NCBI RefSeq assembly: GCF_000744935.1
Contig: NZ_JQMW01000013.1
Location: 62,001 to 126,000 of the forward strand
Source: Clostridium sp. KNHs214
GTDB lineage: Bacteria; Bacillota; Clostridia; Clostridiales; Clostridiaceae
Direction: 5' to 3'
Length of the DNA: 64,000 nucleotides
How positions within the stretch are numbered: position 1 is the stretch's first letter; every line of letters starts with the position of its first letter. The notes below the pieces were generated by a model. That model had not been told where the DNA came from and made no database searches. It saw only the letters and a list, made by a program, of their open reading frames with translations. Made by a program: the position numbers and the translations under genes. This document shows, one piece after another, positions 17,142 through 26,573 of this stretch.

Positions 17142-18419
17142 TTAGAATAATCCACCTATAACTTGGAATATTTTTATAACTATCCAGTTTAAGAAGTTTC
17201 CACCCATATCTAAACTTGATACTAAAGTGGTTCCTTTTGGTATAGCAAAATGTGCTTGCTGTGCCATCATTGTGTGGAATGATGCTATATTAGTTGCCAT
17301 CAATAATGATAATGCCATGATTATAGTTCCAGTTATAACTGAGTGAACTATGTTTCCCTTATGAGCACCAACAACGAAGGCTATATAAAATGGTATTGTT
17401 GCTAAATCACCAAATGGTAATACCTGATTTCCTGGTAATATAACTGCTAATAACAATGTTATAGGAACTAATATTAATGCTGTTGCCATTACTGCTGGAT
17501 GTCCAACAGCAACTGCAGCGTCAAGACCTATAGTAATATCAACCTTTTCGCCAAATTTCTTTTGTAAAAATTCTCTTACTGATTCTGATACTGGTATTAA
17601 TCCTTCCATAAGTATCTTAACCATACGAGGCATCAATAGCATAACACCAGCCATTGAAATACCCATTTGTAGTATCTTACCAAAATCATATCCTGCAAGT
17701 GCACCTAATCCTAAACCTAGTATTAAGCCCATCATCATTGGCTCACCAAATATTCCAAATCTCTTTTGTATAGTCTCTGGGTCTGCTTTCAAATTCTTGA
17801 TTCCTGGAATTTTGTTTACAACTTTAGCTATTGGAATACCTATTAATCCAAAAGCTGTAGTTGAACCTGTTGGTAGTGAAACACCTTCTAATTCAAAGAA
17901 ATTTTCTACCATTGGCTGAGTCTTGTCTGCAATCTTTAAAACTGCTATTTCATATATGATTCCACCTAGTATAGCTAACAAATAGTTACCATTTGTTAAA
18001 ACAAATACACTAGCTGCCGCTGCAGTAAAATGCCAATAATTCCAAATATCTATATCCATACATTTTGTTGTTTTTGTAAGTAACATTACTATGTTAACTG
18101 CCATAGCTATTGGTATCATAATAGCTGCTACTGGTGATGCCCAGCTTATAGCAGCAGCTGCTGGCCAACCCATATCAATTATGTTAAGTTGCAATCCAAA
18201 TCTTTGAACCATTTGTTGAGCAGCTGGTCCTAAGTTATTAACAAGTAATCCTACTACTAAATTAATACCTACGAAACCTACTCCAATAGTAATACCTGAT
18301 TTAAAAGCTTTTTTAAATCCTTGTCCAAAAGCCATTCCTACTATTGTTATTGTAAGTGGTAATATAACTGTTGGCCCCAGATTTAAAATATATTGTACTA
18401 CCGATAATAATCCATCCAT
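17142..18419 (-). CDS. gatC: PTS polyol transporter EIIC (galactitol/pentitol family)
   Basis: Membrane permease of the Gat family PTS, 425 aa, with about 9-11 hydrophobic segments. It begins MDGLLSVVQYILNLGPTVILP, typical of EIIC-Gat, and includes GDLATIPFYIAFVVGAHKGN near residue 345. It moves the sugar alcohol inward while EIIB phosphorylates it. Ribosome site AAGGGGG. It follows the EIIB gene by 88 bp. The symbol reflects the family, not a proven galactitol substrate. Confidence 0.88.
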   Translation of the reverse strand: MDGLLSVVQYILNLGPTVILPLTITIVGMAFGQGFKKAFKSGITIGVGFVGINLVVGLLVNNLGPAAQQMVQRFGLQLNIIDMGWPAAAAISWASPVAAIMIPIAMAVNIVMLLTKTTKCMDIDIWNYWHFTAAAASVFVLTNGNYLLAILGGIIYEIAVLKIADKTQPMVENFFELEGVSLPTGSTTAFGLIGIPIAKVVNKIPGIKNLKADPETIQKRFGIFGEPMMMGLILGLGLGALAGYDFGKILQMGISMAGVMLLMPRMVKILMEGLIPVSESVREFLQKKFGEKVDITIGLDAAVAVGHPAVMATALILVPITLLLAVILPGNQVLPFGDLATIPFYIAFVVGAHKGNIVHSVITGTIIMALSLLMATNIASFHTMMAQQAHFAIPKGTTLVSSLDMGGNFLNWIVIKIFQVIGGLF

Positions 18420-18507
18420 GTTTTTTCCCCCTTAATATTTATTTTTTAAAACAATTGGATTAACATTAATGTATTGGTTTACATTCCAAACTAAACTTAA
18501 AGTAATA

Positions 18508-18795
18508 TTACTTTAAGTAGTTAATTATTTCTTGATCAATTTTTGCTGTATTAATGTTTGTTAGATAATTCATAGCTTTAATTACTGGAAATTTGTATTG
18601 TCTTGGAGGAATTGTTGTTGTAACAAGCAAATCAGCCTCGTCTTCTTTAGATGCTACCTCACCCATTTTACATTGAATAACTCTTGCGTTTAAACCATTG
18701 TCCTTTATTAACTGCTCTACTCTGTTTGCTACTACAGTTGATGTAGCTATTCCTGTTCCACATGCTACTAAAACTAATTTTGTTTTTATACTCAT
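18508..18795 (-). CDS. gatB: PTS polyol transporter EIIB
   Basis: 95-residue cytosolic phosphocarrier of the lactose/galactitol EIIB superfamily. The active-site cysteine sits in the P-loop VACGTGIATSTVVANRVEQL (Cys12). It receives phosphate from EIIA and passes it to the substrate bound by EIIC. It is the middle gene of the gatA-gatB-gatC order. Confidence 0.9.
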   Translation of the reverse strand: MSIKTKLVLVACGTGIATSTVVANRVEQLIKDNGLNARVIQCKMGEVASKEDEADLLVTTTIPPRQYKFPVIKAMNYLTNINTAKIDQEIINYLK

Positions 18796-18889
18796 TTTAC
18801 TCTCTCCCTTACTGTTTATATTTTAATAATTTATCTATAAAATAATTTAATTTAATTTATACTTCATCTTTAGTTAGTCAGCTCTTTAT

Positions 18890-19354
18890 TTATTTATTTA
18901 TTTCTTCAATAATCTTTACTATTTCATCCACATTTTCTGCACTAACCATTTTTTCAAGGGTATCTTGATCTTGAATTAATCCCATTAATTGTTGAAGCAT
19001 CATAACTTGACTGTGTGGTTCATTTAATGCCATCATAAAAACAACGTTTACACTTACCTTTTCATCCATATCACACATATTACTGAACACTACTGGTTTT
19101 TTTAATGTTGCCAAAGCTACAGCTGGAGTATTTACATGTTCAGCATCCGTATGGGGAATTGCTACATTGTATCTTGTTAAAGTCAATCCTGTAGGAAATA
19201 CTTTTTCTCTTTGGACTAGCCCATTAAAAAAACTTTCTTTTACATATCCTTCTTTTAACAATACATTGGACATCTTCTCAAAAACTTCATCTCTATTTTC
19301 TGCTTCCAAATTGCATATAATTAATTCCTTCTTAAAATAATCATTTAAGTTCAT
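18890..19354 (-). CDS. gatA: PTS polyol transporter EIIA (mannitol/galactitol type)
   Basis: 154-residue type-2 EIIA domain. The phosphorylated histidine is in NVAIPHTDAEHV (His66 region), and an upstream VFPTGLTLTRY segment shapes the site. Ribosome site GGAGG. First structural gene of the PTS operon, with two sigma-54 promoters in the 134-bp gap upstream. The C-terminal domain of the neighbouring regulator is a paralogue of this protein. Confidence 0.9.
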   Translation of the reverse strand: MNLNDYFKKELIICNLEAENRDEVFEKMSNVLLKEGYVKESFFNGLVQREKVFPTGLTLTRYNVAIPHTDAEHVNTPAVALATLKKPVVFSNMCDMDEKVSVNVVFMMALNEPHSQVMMLQQLMGLIQDQDTLEKMVSAENVDEIVKIIEEINK

Positions 19355-19387
19355 GTTATCGTTTAACCTCCTGCATATTATTTTCTA

Positions 19388-19404
19388 TAGCAAATCTCGT
19401 GCCA
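19388..19404 (-). promoter_or_regulatory. Sigma-54 promoter, proximal to gatA
   Basis: The minus strand reads TGGCACGAGATTTGCTA, a full match to TGGCACG-N4-TTGCW. Transcription would start about 20 nt before the gatA start codon. A GCCAC/GTGGC dyad overlaps the -24 side. Confidence 0.82.
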
Positions 19405-19470
19405 CTTTTGTGGCTAGTTGTGTAATTTTTTATGAAGCTTTATTATATATACATCTTCGACAATATTTAC

Positions 19471-19487
19471 AGCAATTTGCATGCCAA
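19471..19487 (-). promoter_or_regulatory. Sigma-54 promoter, distal to gatA
   Basis: The minus strand reads TTGGCATGCAAATTGCT, with -24 and -12 elements at exact spacing. It begins two bases past the stop codon of the regulator gene. Confidence 0.78.
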
Positions 19488-19488
19488 C

Positions 19489-22400
19489 TTACATGATTTC
19501 ATCAATTATTTTTTCTTTCATTTCTGCAGCATCTTTAATTTCTTTTATTTTATTAAGCTTGCTTGGAACAGATATAACACTGTGAAGCTCTAATATTCCT
19601 TCTTTTTCATTTTCATTTATAGCCAACATACATATGAAGTCTACTTTTCTCTCTTCCTCCCACCTTATGCTTTTTTCTAGTTTCATTATAGCAATTGCTG
19701 GTTTTATAACACATTCTGGTTCTCCATGAGGGATTGCCACACCATTACCTATAAATGTAGCCCCCACTATTTCTCTTTTATACACACTTAATGTAAATTC
19801 TGATGATACATATCCTTTTTCTTGAAGTAAACTACATAATTTATCTATGGCTTCATTTTTAGTAGTACAATTTTCTTCTAATAATATAATTTCTTTATCT
19901 AATAATTTTTCTAAATGTGTAACCTTTTTATATTGTATTTTTTCTTTTTCACTGATGTCATCTACACCTATAATCTTTTTTATTTTATTAAGGCCTATGC
20001 CATTCAACACTTCTTCAAATGAAACAAAAGGTATATTATCTATTTTAGGATTTATAGTTCCAACCACTGCAACTACATTACTTTTGGAGGATAACTTTTT
20101 AATTTCTTCTTCCACAGCATCTTCGCCTATAAGTCCCAAAGACACTACATTTATATCATCATCAAAACTCTCTGTTAAATCCTCAATATATTTTTTTATT
20201 TTCAAAGCTGTTCCATGCCCTGTTATACAAAGAGCTATTATAGTTTTAGGATTTCCACTAGCTTTTTGTACTCCCTCAACTATTCCTACATAGCTTTTAT
20301 CACCATCTAATGCCTCTACAATTTCATAAAGATTACTATCAGGTATCATAGCACGCCTCACAGCTTCTAATACCATTACCGTATCAACTCTTCCTATAAC
20401 TCTAGTAGGAATGTCTGTGTCTTTAGTTATAATTTCACCAAAAGTAACCAAAGAACCCATATCAACTAATATCAAGCACCCTTTACCTTCATCTATTTTC
20501 TTAACAACTTCTATTGTTCTCTTTAAGGCTTCCTTAGGACTTTCGTCTAAAGACATTTCTATACCCACAGCATGATTTACGCCCAAAAGTTTATTGGCAA
20601 CCTCCGCCATAGCCCCAGCCACCCTGCCGTGAGTTAGCACGATTACAGCCACCCTGCTTTCCTTGCTTTTTTTATCATTAGTAAATGTTTTCAAATACAT
20701 AGCTAAAAATCCTATTTCATCTTCTGGCAACTCTATATTTAAATCTTCATTTATTTGATTAGCCATAATCTTTGCCACTTTATACTCCAGTGTATATTCA
20801 GATTTTATATAGTCCAGTTGAGGATTTTTTATTTTCTTACCATTTCTTAACCTTTCACATGTAGAACTCAGATGTATAGCCACACAATAATAGAAGTTTT
20901 TCTGTACATTATCATAGAAGTTTCTAGCTATCTCTACGGTTTTTTCTACAGCATTTATTATTTCACTTCCTACCACAGCACTTAATTTTTTATTTACATC
21001 CATAGACTCTAGTTCATTATTTTTCACAAAATTATTTAATTGAAATTCAACTTTTTCACTGACTATTTTATTTATTGTTTTTTTATCTAATCCTTCATTT
21101 TGAAGTTCACTAAATTTTTCTTCTATAAATTGGTATATATTTTGTGGCAGAACATATCTATCCTTTTCCTTTGTTTCTTTATTTAACATATTAGGACTTA
21201 CATTTATATTACTATTAAATAAATTTTCAATTTTAGGCTCTCTTTTGTGTATTTCTAGTATTTCCTTTTTAACATGCGCAGGTAATTCATTTATTCCAAC
21301 TATTATTCTATTTAAATTATTAACCTTAGCATGAAGAAGACCTCTAGCACAAGCTACTTGAATATCACTTCTTAACTGTCCTACGTTTCCTGGACACTCA
21401 TATAGCATTAGAGCTTTAACAGCTTCATAAGTAATAGTAATTTCTTTTCCAACTCTAAAGGATTCCTTAGAGAAAAAATCACTTATAAGCTCATATCTTT
21501 CTTCTAAAGGCTTATCTTTTATAGAAGGAAGTTCAATTACCATAGGAATCCTTCTTGTAAAGGTAAGTAGTAGAGATGTTTTTGGTTCCTCTGTGGTGGC
21601 AGCAATAATCATAACATCAACTTTCCTAGTACTTTCAGCTTCTCCAAGCCTTCTATACATGCCCTTATCTAATAAATAAAATAGTATTTCTTGACCTTCA
21701 CTCGGCAATCTATGAACTTCATCTAGAAACAAAATTCCTCCATGAGCCTTTTCTACGAGTCCCTTCTTGTCTCCAATTGCTCCTGTAAAAGCTCCTTTTG
21801 CATATCCAAAAAGTTGGGATAATAAAAGCTGTGGATTATCTGAGTAATCTGCACAGTTAAAAATTACAAAAGGTGCATCCTTTTTAAAATTTCCTGACTT
21901 TATAGCAAAATCATACATAGCTTGAGCAAAAAAAGTTTTTCCCACTCCGGATTCCCCTAAAAGCAAAGTATGCAGTCCATGTGGAGGATATAATATAGCA
22001 GCTTCTGCCTGACTAACTTGAACCTTTAATGATTTATTATATCCTACTATTTTTTCAAAAGGTGCCCCCGATTGATGTTTCATATACTTTTTCACATTCG
22101 ATTCCACCTTTTCATCCACATTTTCATCCACCCTTTCATCCATTTTTACATTTTCTTTTACATTTTCTTTTGCATTTTCTTTTGCTTCATGCTCATTTTT
22201 ATCACTATCTATTAAAACTTCTTTATGCCTTTCAAAAATATCTTTCTTCATTTGAACTGCAGAGTATCTAGAAATTTCATATCCCATTTCTTTTAGTCGA
22301 CCTGCTAATTTTCTATCAGATATATTTGCATCCTCCAAAAGTATTTTTTTAATATCCTCATATATAAACTTTTCTCTTCTCTCCCTAGAGTTAGGTATCC

Positions 22401-22527
22401 CCTCTTGAATTCGCATTTCAGTTACTGCCTCTCTTGCTATATTAAGTTTTTCACCTATCTCTTTATCTGTAAAAGGATTTCTCTTATCTTCTCCTTTTAT
22501 TATTTGGATAATATTTAGTTCATTCAT
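19489..22527 (-). CDS. LevR-type sigma-54 activator with PRD and PTS domains
   Basis: 1012-residue activator of sigma-54 RNA polymerase. Domains in order: N-terminal winged-helix segments (1-115), a charged repeat linker rich in ENVKENV/DENVDE (115-148), and an AAA+ domain with Walker A GESGVGKT (191-198), GAFTGA (245-250, the sigma-54 contact) and ILFLDEVHRL. Then come PRD-like helices (about 460-620), an EIIA-Man-like domain (VIVLTHGRVAGAMA), an EIIB-Gat-like domain (ALCITGHGTALKIKKY) and a C-terminal EIIA type-2 domain with VAIPHGEPE. ATG 22527 has AGGAG upstream; an earlier frame extension lacks one. It should respond to PTS phosphorylation and drive the three sigma-54 promoters downstream. 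Confidence 0.92.
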   Translation of the reverse strand: MNELNIIQIIKGEDKRNPFTDKEIGEKLNIAREAVTEMRIQEGIPNSRERREKFIYEDIKKILLEDANISDRKLAGRLKEMGYEISRYSAVQMKKDIFERHKEVLIDSDKNEHEAKENAKENVKENVKMDERVDENVDEKVESNVKKYMKHQSGAPFEKIVGYNKSLKVQVSQAEAAILYPPHGLHTLLLGESGVGKTFFAQAMYDFAIKSGNFKKDAPFVIFNCADYSDNPQLLLSQLFGYAKGAFTGAIGDKKGLVEKAHGGILFLDEVHRLPSEGQEILFYLLDKGMYRRLGEAESTRKVDVMIIAATTEEPKTSLLLTFTRRIPMVIELPSIKDKPLEERYELISDFFSKESFRVGKEITITYEAVKALMLYECPGNVGQLRSDIQVACARGLLHAKVNNLNRIIVGINELPAHVKKEILEIHKREPKIENLFNSNINVSPNMLNKETKEKDRYVLPQNIYQFIEEKFSELQNEGLDKKTINKIVSEKVEFQLNNFVKNNELESMDVNKKLSAVVGSEIINAVEKTVEIARNFYDNVQKNFYYCVAIHLSSTCERLRNGKKIKNPQLDYIKSEYTLEYKVAKIMANQINEDLNIELPEDEIGFLAMYLKTFTNDKKSKESRVAVIVLTHGRVAGAMAEVANKLLGVNHAVGIEMSLDESPKEALKRTIEVVKKIDEGKGCLILVDMGSLVTFGEIITKDTDIPTRVIGRVDTVMVLEAVRRAMIPDSNLYEIVEALDGDKSYVGIVEGVQKASGNPKTIIALCITGHGTALKIKKYIEDLTESFDDDINVVSLGLIGEDAVEEEIKKLSSKSNVVAVVGTINPKIDNIPFVSFEEVLNGIGLNKIKKIIGVDDISEKEKIQYKKVTHLEKLLDKEIILLEENCTTKNEAIDKLCSLLQEKGYVSSEFTLSVYKREIVGATFIGNGVAIPHGEPECVIKPAIAIMKLEKSIRWEEERKVDFICMLAINENEKEGILELHSVISVPSKLNKIKEIKDAAEMKEKIIDEIM

Positions 22528-22838
22528 ACTTATTCTCCTTTCACAAAACAATTTTACTTTATTAACTATTACATTTATATTAGCCAAAATTTCTGATATA
22601 ATTATTAAAGGTATTCCAATAATGCTAAATGTACCAATGATCAATGATTAATTAGTATCCATTACTATTTCATATTTTTAAGTTGCATATTTAAAAATAT
22701 ACCATAAAATCAAATTTCTTTTCAATGCTTATGAATTTTTATCTAGAGCTTTAGCCACTATTCTTTTGTATTTTTATAAAAGAAGAGAGTATTATGGTAG
22801 AGCCCTAGGATAACTAAAGAATTTTAGAAGGTGATTAA
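22528..22838. other. Divergent gap between the PTS activator and ABC-F genes
   Basis: 311 bp with no gene. On the ABC-F side, TTCTTTT (22761-22767) and AAAAGAA (22778-22784) form a hairpin about 55 nt before the start. ABC-F genes often have attenuating leaders, so this could be one, but no leader peptide is obvious. Confidence 0.3.
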
Positions 22839-24758
22839 ATGATTATTTTAAGTTGTAAAGATATACATAAGAGTTATGGAATAGATGTTATTTTGAATAA
22901 AGTATCTTTCAATATAAGTGAAGGAGACAAAATTGGATTAATCGGAGTAAATGGAGCTGGAAAATCCACCTTGTTTAAAATACTTACTAACGATATTGAA
23001 CAAGATAGCGGTGAACTTTTTATAGATAAAAGTAAAAAAATAGGATATTTATCTCAACATCTATCTCTAGAATCCTCTCTTAACATATATGAAGAAATGC
23101 TCACTGTATTTAGTGATTTAACGGATATAGAATCCAAACTAAAGGAACTAGAAATAAAAATGAACGAACCCTATAGTGAAGATAATGCTCATTACCACGA
23201 AAAGGCAATAAAGGACTACACAACATTGACAGAGGTTTACAATCATAGAGGTGGCTACGTATATAAGGGTGAAATTAACAGAGTATTAACCGGATTAGGT
23301 TTCTTGGAAAGTGATTTTAATAAACCTATAAACATATTAAGCGGTGGTCAGAAAACTAGAGTAGCTTTGTGTAAATTACTTCTTGTAAAGCCTGATATTC
23401 TATTACTCGATGAACCTACCAACCATTTAGATTTAGATGCTATAGAATGGCTGGAGGAATATTTAAGGGATTATAAAGGATCTGTACTTATAATTTCTCA
23501 TGATAGATACTTTCTCGATGCAGTCACTCATAAAACTTTTCAATTAGTAAATGGATGTATGAACATGTATACTGGAAATTACTCCAAATCATTAGATTTA
23601 AGAAAAAAAGATTATGAAGTTCAGCTAAAAGCATATAACCTTCAACAGCAAGAAATAAAAAGACAAGAAGACATAATAAAGAAATACAGATCTTTTAATA
23701 GAGAAAAAAGCATTAGAGCTGCCGAAAGCAGACAAAAGGCATTGGATAAAATTGACCGTTTAGAAAAACCCACTGAAGATACAAAATCAGCTAGAATCAC
23801 CTTTGAAACTGCTATAAAAAGCGGCAACGACGTGCTTCATATAGAAAACTTGAGTAAAAGTTTTGGAGAAAAACATCTTTTTAGTAATTTAAATTTAGAT
23901 ATTAAAAGCGGGGACGTGTCAGCTCTAATAGGTGAAAATGGAAGAGGTAAAACCACGCTATTTAAAATAGTAATGGACAGATTAAGCCCAGACTCCGGCA
24001 TTAAAGTTTTAGGTAAAAATGTATTCCTAGGATACTATGATCAAGAACAATCTGATTTAAACTTATATAAAACAGTTATTGATGAGGTTTGGGACACCTT
24101 TCCAAATCTAACTCAAACAGAAATACGAAATTATTTAGCTGCTTTTCTTTTCACCGGAGATGATGTTTTTAAAGAAATCCACACTCTTAGCGGGGGAGAA
24201 AAATGCAAGATAAACCTTTTAAAACTTATGTTATCTAAATCCAACTTTCTTCTTCTAGACGAGCCTACTAACCATTTAGATATTATGTCTAGAGAAGCTT
24301 TAGAAGACGCTATACTAAATTATGATGGTACTGTATTATTAATCTCACATGATAGATACTTCTTAAATAAAGTAGTACATAAAATATACGAACTAAAAGA
24401 AGATGAATTAAAAGAATACTTAGGGGACTATTCTTACTATATAGAAAAGAAAAAAAATCCCTTAAGATTTGAGCAAGAAGAAGAAAATGAGGGAAAAACA
24501 AAAACTCAAATAAAACTTGAAAAGAAGAAGAAAAGAGAAGAGAAAAAACTTGAAAAACAAAAAAAATTAGAAATCAAAAAAATAGAAGATGATATATCCA
24601 ATAAAGAAACTCTGCTAGAAGAGTTGCAAAAGGAACTGTGCAAAGAAGAAATATACTCAAACCCAGAAAAAAGCGAAAATGTAAACAAAGAAATTATAGC
24701 TCTACAAGCTGAAATAGACATACTTTATGAAAACTGGGAGGAATTGTCCAATTTGTAA
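22839..24758 (+). CDS. ABC-F family ATPase (YdiF-like ribosome-associated factor)
   Basis: 639-residue protein with two ABC ATPase domains and no membrane segments, the ABC-F layout. Domain 1 has GVNGAGKST (about 39), LSGGQKTRV and LLLDEPTNHLDLDA. The interdomain linker (about 245-310) is basic and helical. Domain 2 has GENGRGKTT, LSGGEKCKI and LLLDEPTNHLDI. The C-terminal 80 residues form a charged coiled coil (KKKKREEKKLEKQKK region). ABC-F proteins act on the ribosomal E site in translation or antibiotic protection. The length and C-terminal extension resemble B. subtilis YdiF. It is not clearly a resistance type. Confidence 0.9.
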   Translation: MIILSCKDIHKSYGIDVILNKVSFNISEGDKIGLIGVNGAGKSTLFKILTNDIEQDSGELFIDKSKKIGYLSQHLSLESSLNIYEEMLTVFSDLTDIESKLKELEIKMNEPYSEDNAHYHEKAIKDYTTLTEVYNHRGGYVYKGEINRVLTGLGFLESDFNKPINILSGGQKTRVALCKLLLVKPDILLLDEPTNHLDLDAIEWLEEYLRDYKGSVLIISHDRYFLDAVTHKTFQLVNGCMNMYTGNYSKSLDLRKKDYEVQLKAYNLQQQEIKRQEDIIKKYRSFNREKSIRAAESRQKALDKIDRLEKPTEDTKSARITFETAIKSGNDVLHIENLSKSFGEKHLFSNLNLDIKSGDVSALIGENGRGKTTLFKIVMDRLSPDSGIKVLGKNVFLGYYDQEQSDLNLYKTVIDEVWDTFPNLTQTEIRNYLAAFLFTGDDVFKEIHTLSGGEKCKINLLKLMLSKSNFLLLDEPTNHLDIMSREALEDAILNYDGTVLLISHDRYFLNKVVHKIYELKEDELKEYLGDYSYYIEKKKNPLRFEQEEENEGKTKTQIKLEKKKKREEKKLEKQKKLEIKKIEDDISNKETLLEELQKELCKEEIYSNPEKSENVNKEIIALQAEIDILYENWEELSNL

Positions 24759-24810
24759 ATGTTAAACTATAAGTGCAAATATTAAATTTGCAGATTAATA
24801 GATAATAGAG

Positions 24811-25003
24811 TAGGTAATAGCCAGTAAGTAAGAGTTAAGGATAAAACTCAAGGAGTTTTTTATAATTAATTTGTAAGTAATAGGTAAAAAATAAGAGTTG
24901 TGGTGAAATTAAGCCTTGCTGAGTTTTTTAAAGAAACTCTTACCTTTTACCTATTATTTCTTACCTTTTCACTCTTATTTTTTTACTTCTTAATTCTTAA
25001 CTA
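24811..25003. repeat. Palindromic repeat family 3, copy A
   Basis: Non-coding block shared with 45859-46001. Shared words include TAAGAGTTAAGGATAAAACT and TTTTATAATTAATTTGTAAG, with a complementary CTCTTACYTTTCACCTATTA arm at the right. Copy A is longer by about 50 bp, with a second ACCTATTATTTCTTACC unit. It lies downstream of the ABC-F gene. Confidence 0.72.
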
Positions 25004-25019
25004 CTCTACAAATTCCAAT

Positions 25020-25523
25020 TTATCGTTTCCAAACATTCTTAACAATACGGTGTGTTTTACCTTGGTACATCCCTTCGCCAACAAAGATATTTCGAAACCC
25101 ACATTTTTCCATAACTTTCGTCGAAGCTACATTTTCTTCTAAACAGATTCCTAAAATTTGTTCTAAATTTCTTTTCTTAACTATATATGGTAAAAATGCA
25201 CATACAGCTTCTGTTGCATACCCTTTTCCAGTATATGCTTTTGCTATATGATATCCTAATTCCCATCCTTCTTTAACTTCTACCAGCTGGACATACCCAA
25301 TGTTTTGTCCTTCTTTTGTAATAACAGGATATACAAATGGTCCTTCTCCACCATTATACTGTGCCATTAGGTACTCAACTGTCTCTTTTGCATCCTCAAT
25401 AGTCTCAAATGCCTCATCTGGAACAAATCGTCTGTTATCTTCATCTAAAGAATTCTTATGAACATCTTCTATCATATCCATAGTAAACTCCATAATCTGT
25501 AATCTATCAGTTTCAATCTTCAT
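25020..25523 (-). CDS. GNAT family N-acetyltransferase (RimJ/RimL type)
   Basis: 167-residue acetyl-CoA-dependent N-acetyltransferase. It opens with METDRL-like KIETDRLQIMEFT. The acetyl-CoA binding motif A is LGYHIAKAYTGKGYATEAVCAF (about 95-116), followed by the conserved ENVASTKVMEKCGFRN segment. Ribosome site GAGGAGG. The substrate (ribosomal protein, other protein or a drug) cannot be told. It sits 66 bp downstream of a MerR-family gene in the same direction and may be cotranscribed. Confidence 0.88.
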   Translation of the reverse strand: MKIETDRLQIMEFTMDMIEDVHKNSLDEDNRRFVPDEAFETIEDAKETVEYLMAQYNGGEGPFVYPVITKEGQNIGYVQLVEVKEGWELGYHIAKAYTGKGYATEAVCAFLPYIVKKRNLEQILGICLEENVASTKVMEKCGFRNIFVGEGMYQGKTHRIVKNVWKR

Positions 25524-25589
25524 ATTTTGACCTCCTCAAATTACAACTTGTCATGGTGCAGGGTATGCTCAATTTACTCAACATAGATG

Positions 25590-26573
25590 TTATTTTAACT
25601 TTATTGGCAAAAGTAAATCTATCTGCCCATCTATTCCGTTTTCTGGCCAACCCATATTACAACAATAAATCCAATTCAAATGTTCTTCAAGGCATCCACC
25701 CATAATCTCGTCTCCCTGCTCACTGTAATTGTGAGCATACTTATCACTTTCTTCTACCCATTTGCTCAAAAGCTTCCATTCGTGGAAATCAGGGAATACA
25801 ATAGTATGCACTGCGTACATTCCGCCCTCAAACCTCTTTTTTACCAGCGGTTCCGGGACTTCCATGTCGTAAGGAATGGTCACCCAGTCCTCATATCCGT
25901 GATGCGGTCTACTAGAAGATGGATTTGGATGATTAAATCCAAACATTCTTGCGTCGGGTTTCTTTTCGTACAGCTTACTCTCACGAACAAATTTGTCTAC
26001 CACACCTCCAACGGTTTCTTCCGGGTTTTCACCAACAAAATGATACGAAGCAACAGTACAGGGTGGTAGCAAAACAACACGAACATTCCGTAACTTCCCC
26101 AGTGTCTCATTTGCCTTATTTAGTTCTTCCATTGATCGTTCCTCCTTAAAATTAATTTTGGAAAGGGTTAGAGGTTCAATGATTTTTATGATATCAGCAT
26201 CTTGCAACAGATCAAGTTTAATGGTTATTTCAGTACTTTCGTTCAATCGTGATACAAATATCCTCAACACATCACGAATAGTAATAAGTGCAGTTATCTC
26301 ATCATTAAGCTCGGCAATATTTTTTTGGAATATTTCGATAATCCGAATTTGTTCGGGAGCTTTGCAAATCAATGCAATTTGCTTTAGTGGAATCCGTAGC
26401 TTGCGTAATATAATGATGTACTGTAAGCGTCTTACAGCATTTTCATCATAAACCCGATAGGCGTAGTCTTCTTTGCGTTGACTGGGTAACAGCCCGATTT
26501 GTTCATAGTACCAAAGCATTCGAGTAGAAACATTAAAGGCTTTGGTTACCTCGCTGATAGTCATCAACTTCAT
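25590..26573 (-). CDS. MerR family transcriptional regulator with GyrI-like effector domain
   Basis: 327 aa. The N-terminal MerR winged helix (3-70) has MTISEVTKAFNVSTRMLWYYEQIGLL and YRVYDENAVRRLQYI. A dimerisation helix spans about 75-125. Residues 150-327 form a GyrI/effector-binding-like domain (VVLLPPCTVASYHFVGENPEE, GGMYAVHTI). Such proteins bind small hydrophobic or cationic ligands and twist their promoter to activate transcription. Codon use is less AT-rich than most neighbours, hinting at transfer. The promoter side holds a GACGTCGTGTCGTC-like dyad near 26606-26619 that could be its operator. Confidence 0.85.
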   Translation of the reverse strand: MKLMTISEVTKAFNVSTRMLWYYEQIGLLPSQRKEDYAYRVYDENAVRRLQYIIILRKLRIPLKQIALICKAPEQIRIIEIFQKNIAELNDEITALITIRDVLRIFVSRLNESTEITIKLDLLQDADIIKIIEPLTLSKINFKEERSMEELNKANETLGKLRNVRVVLLPPCTVASYHFVGENPEETVGGVVDKFVRESKLYEKKPDARMFGFNHPNPSSSRPHHGYEDWVTIPYDMEVPEPLVKKRFEGGMYAVHTIVFPDFHEWKLLSKWVEESDKYAHNYSEQGDEIMGGCLEEHLNWIYCCNMGWPENGIDGQIDLLLPIKLK

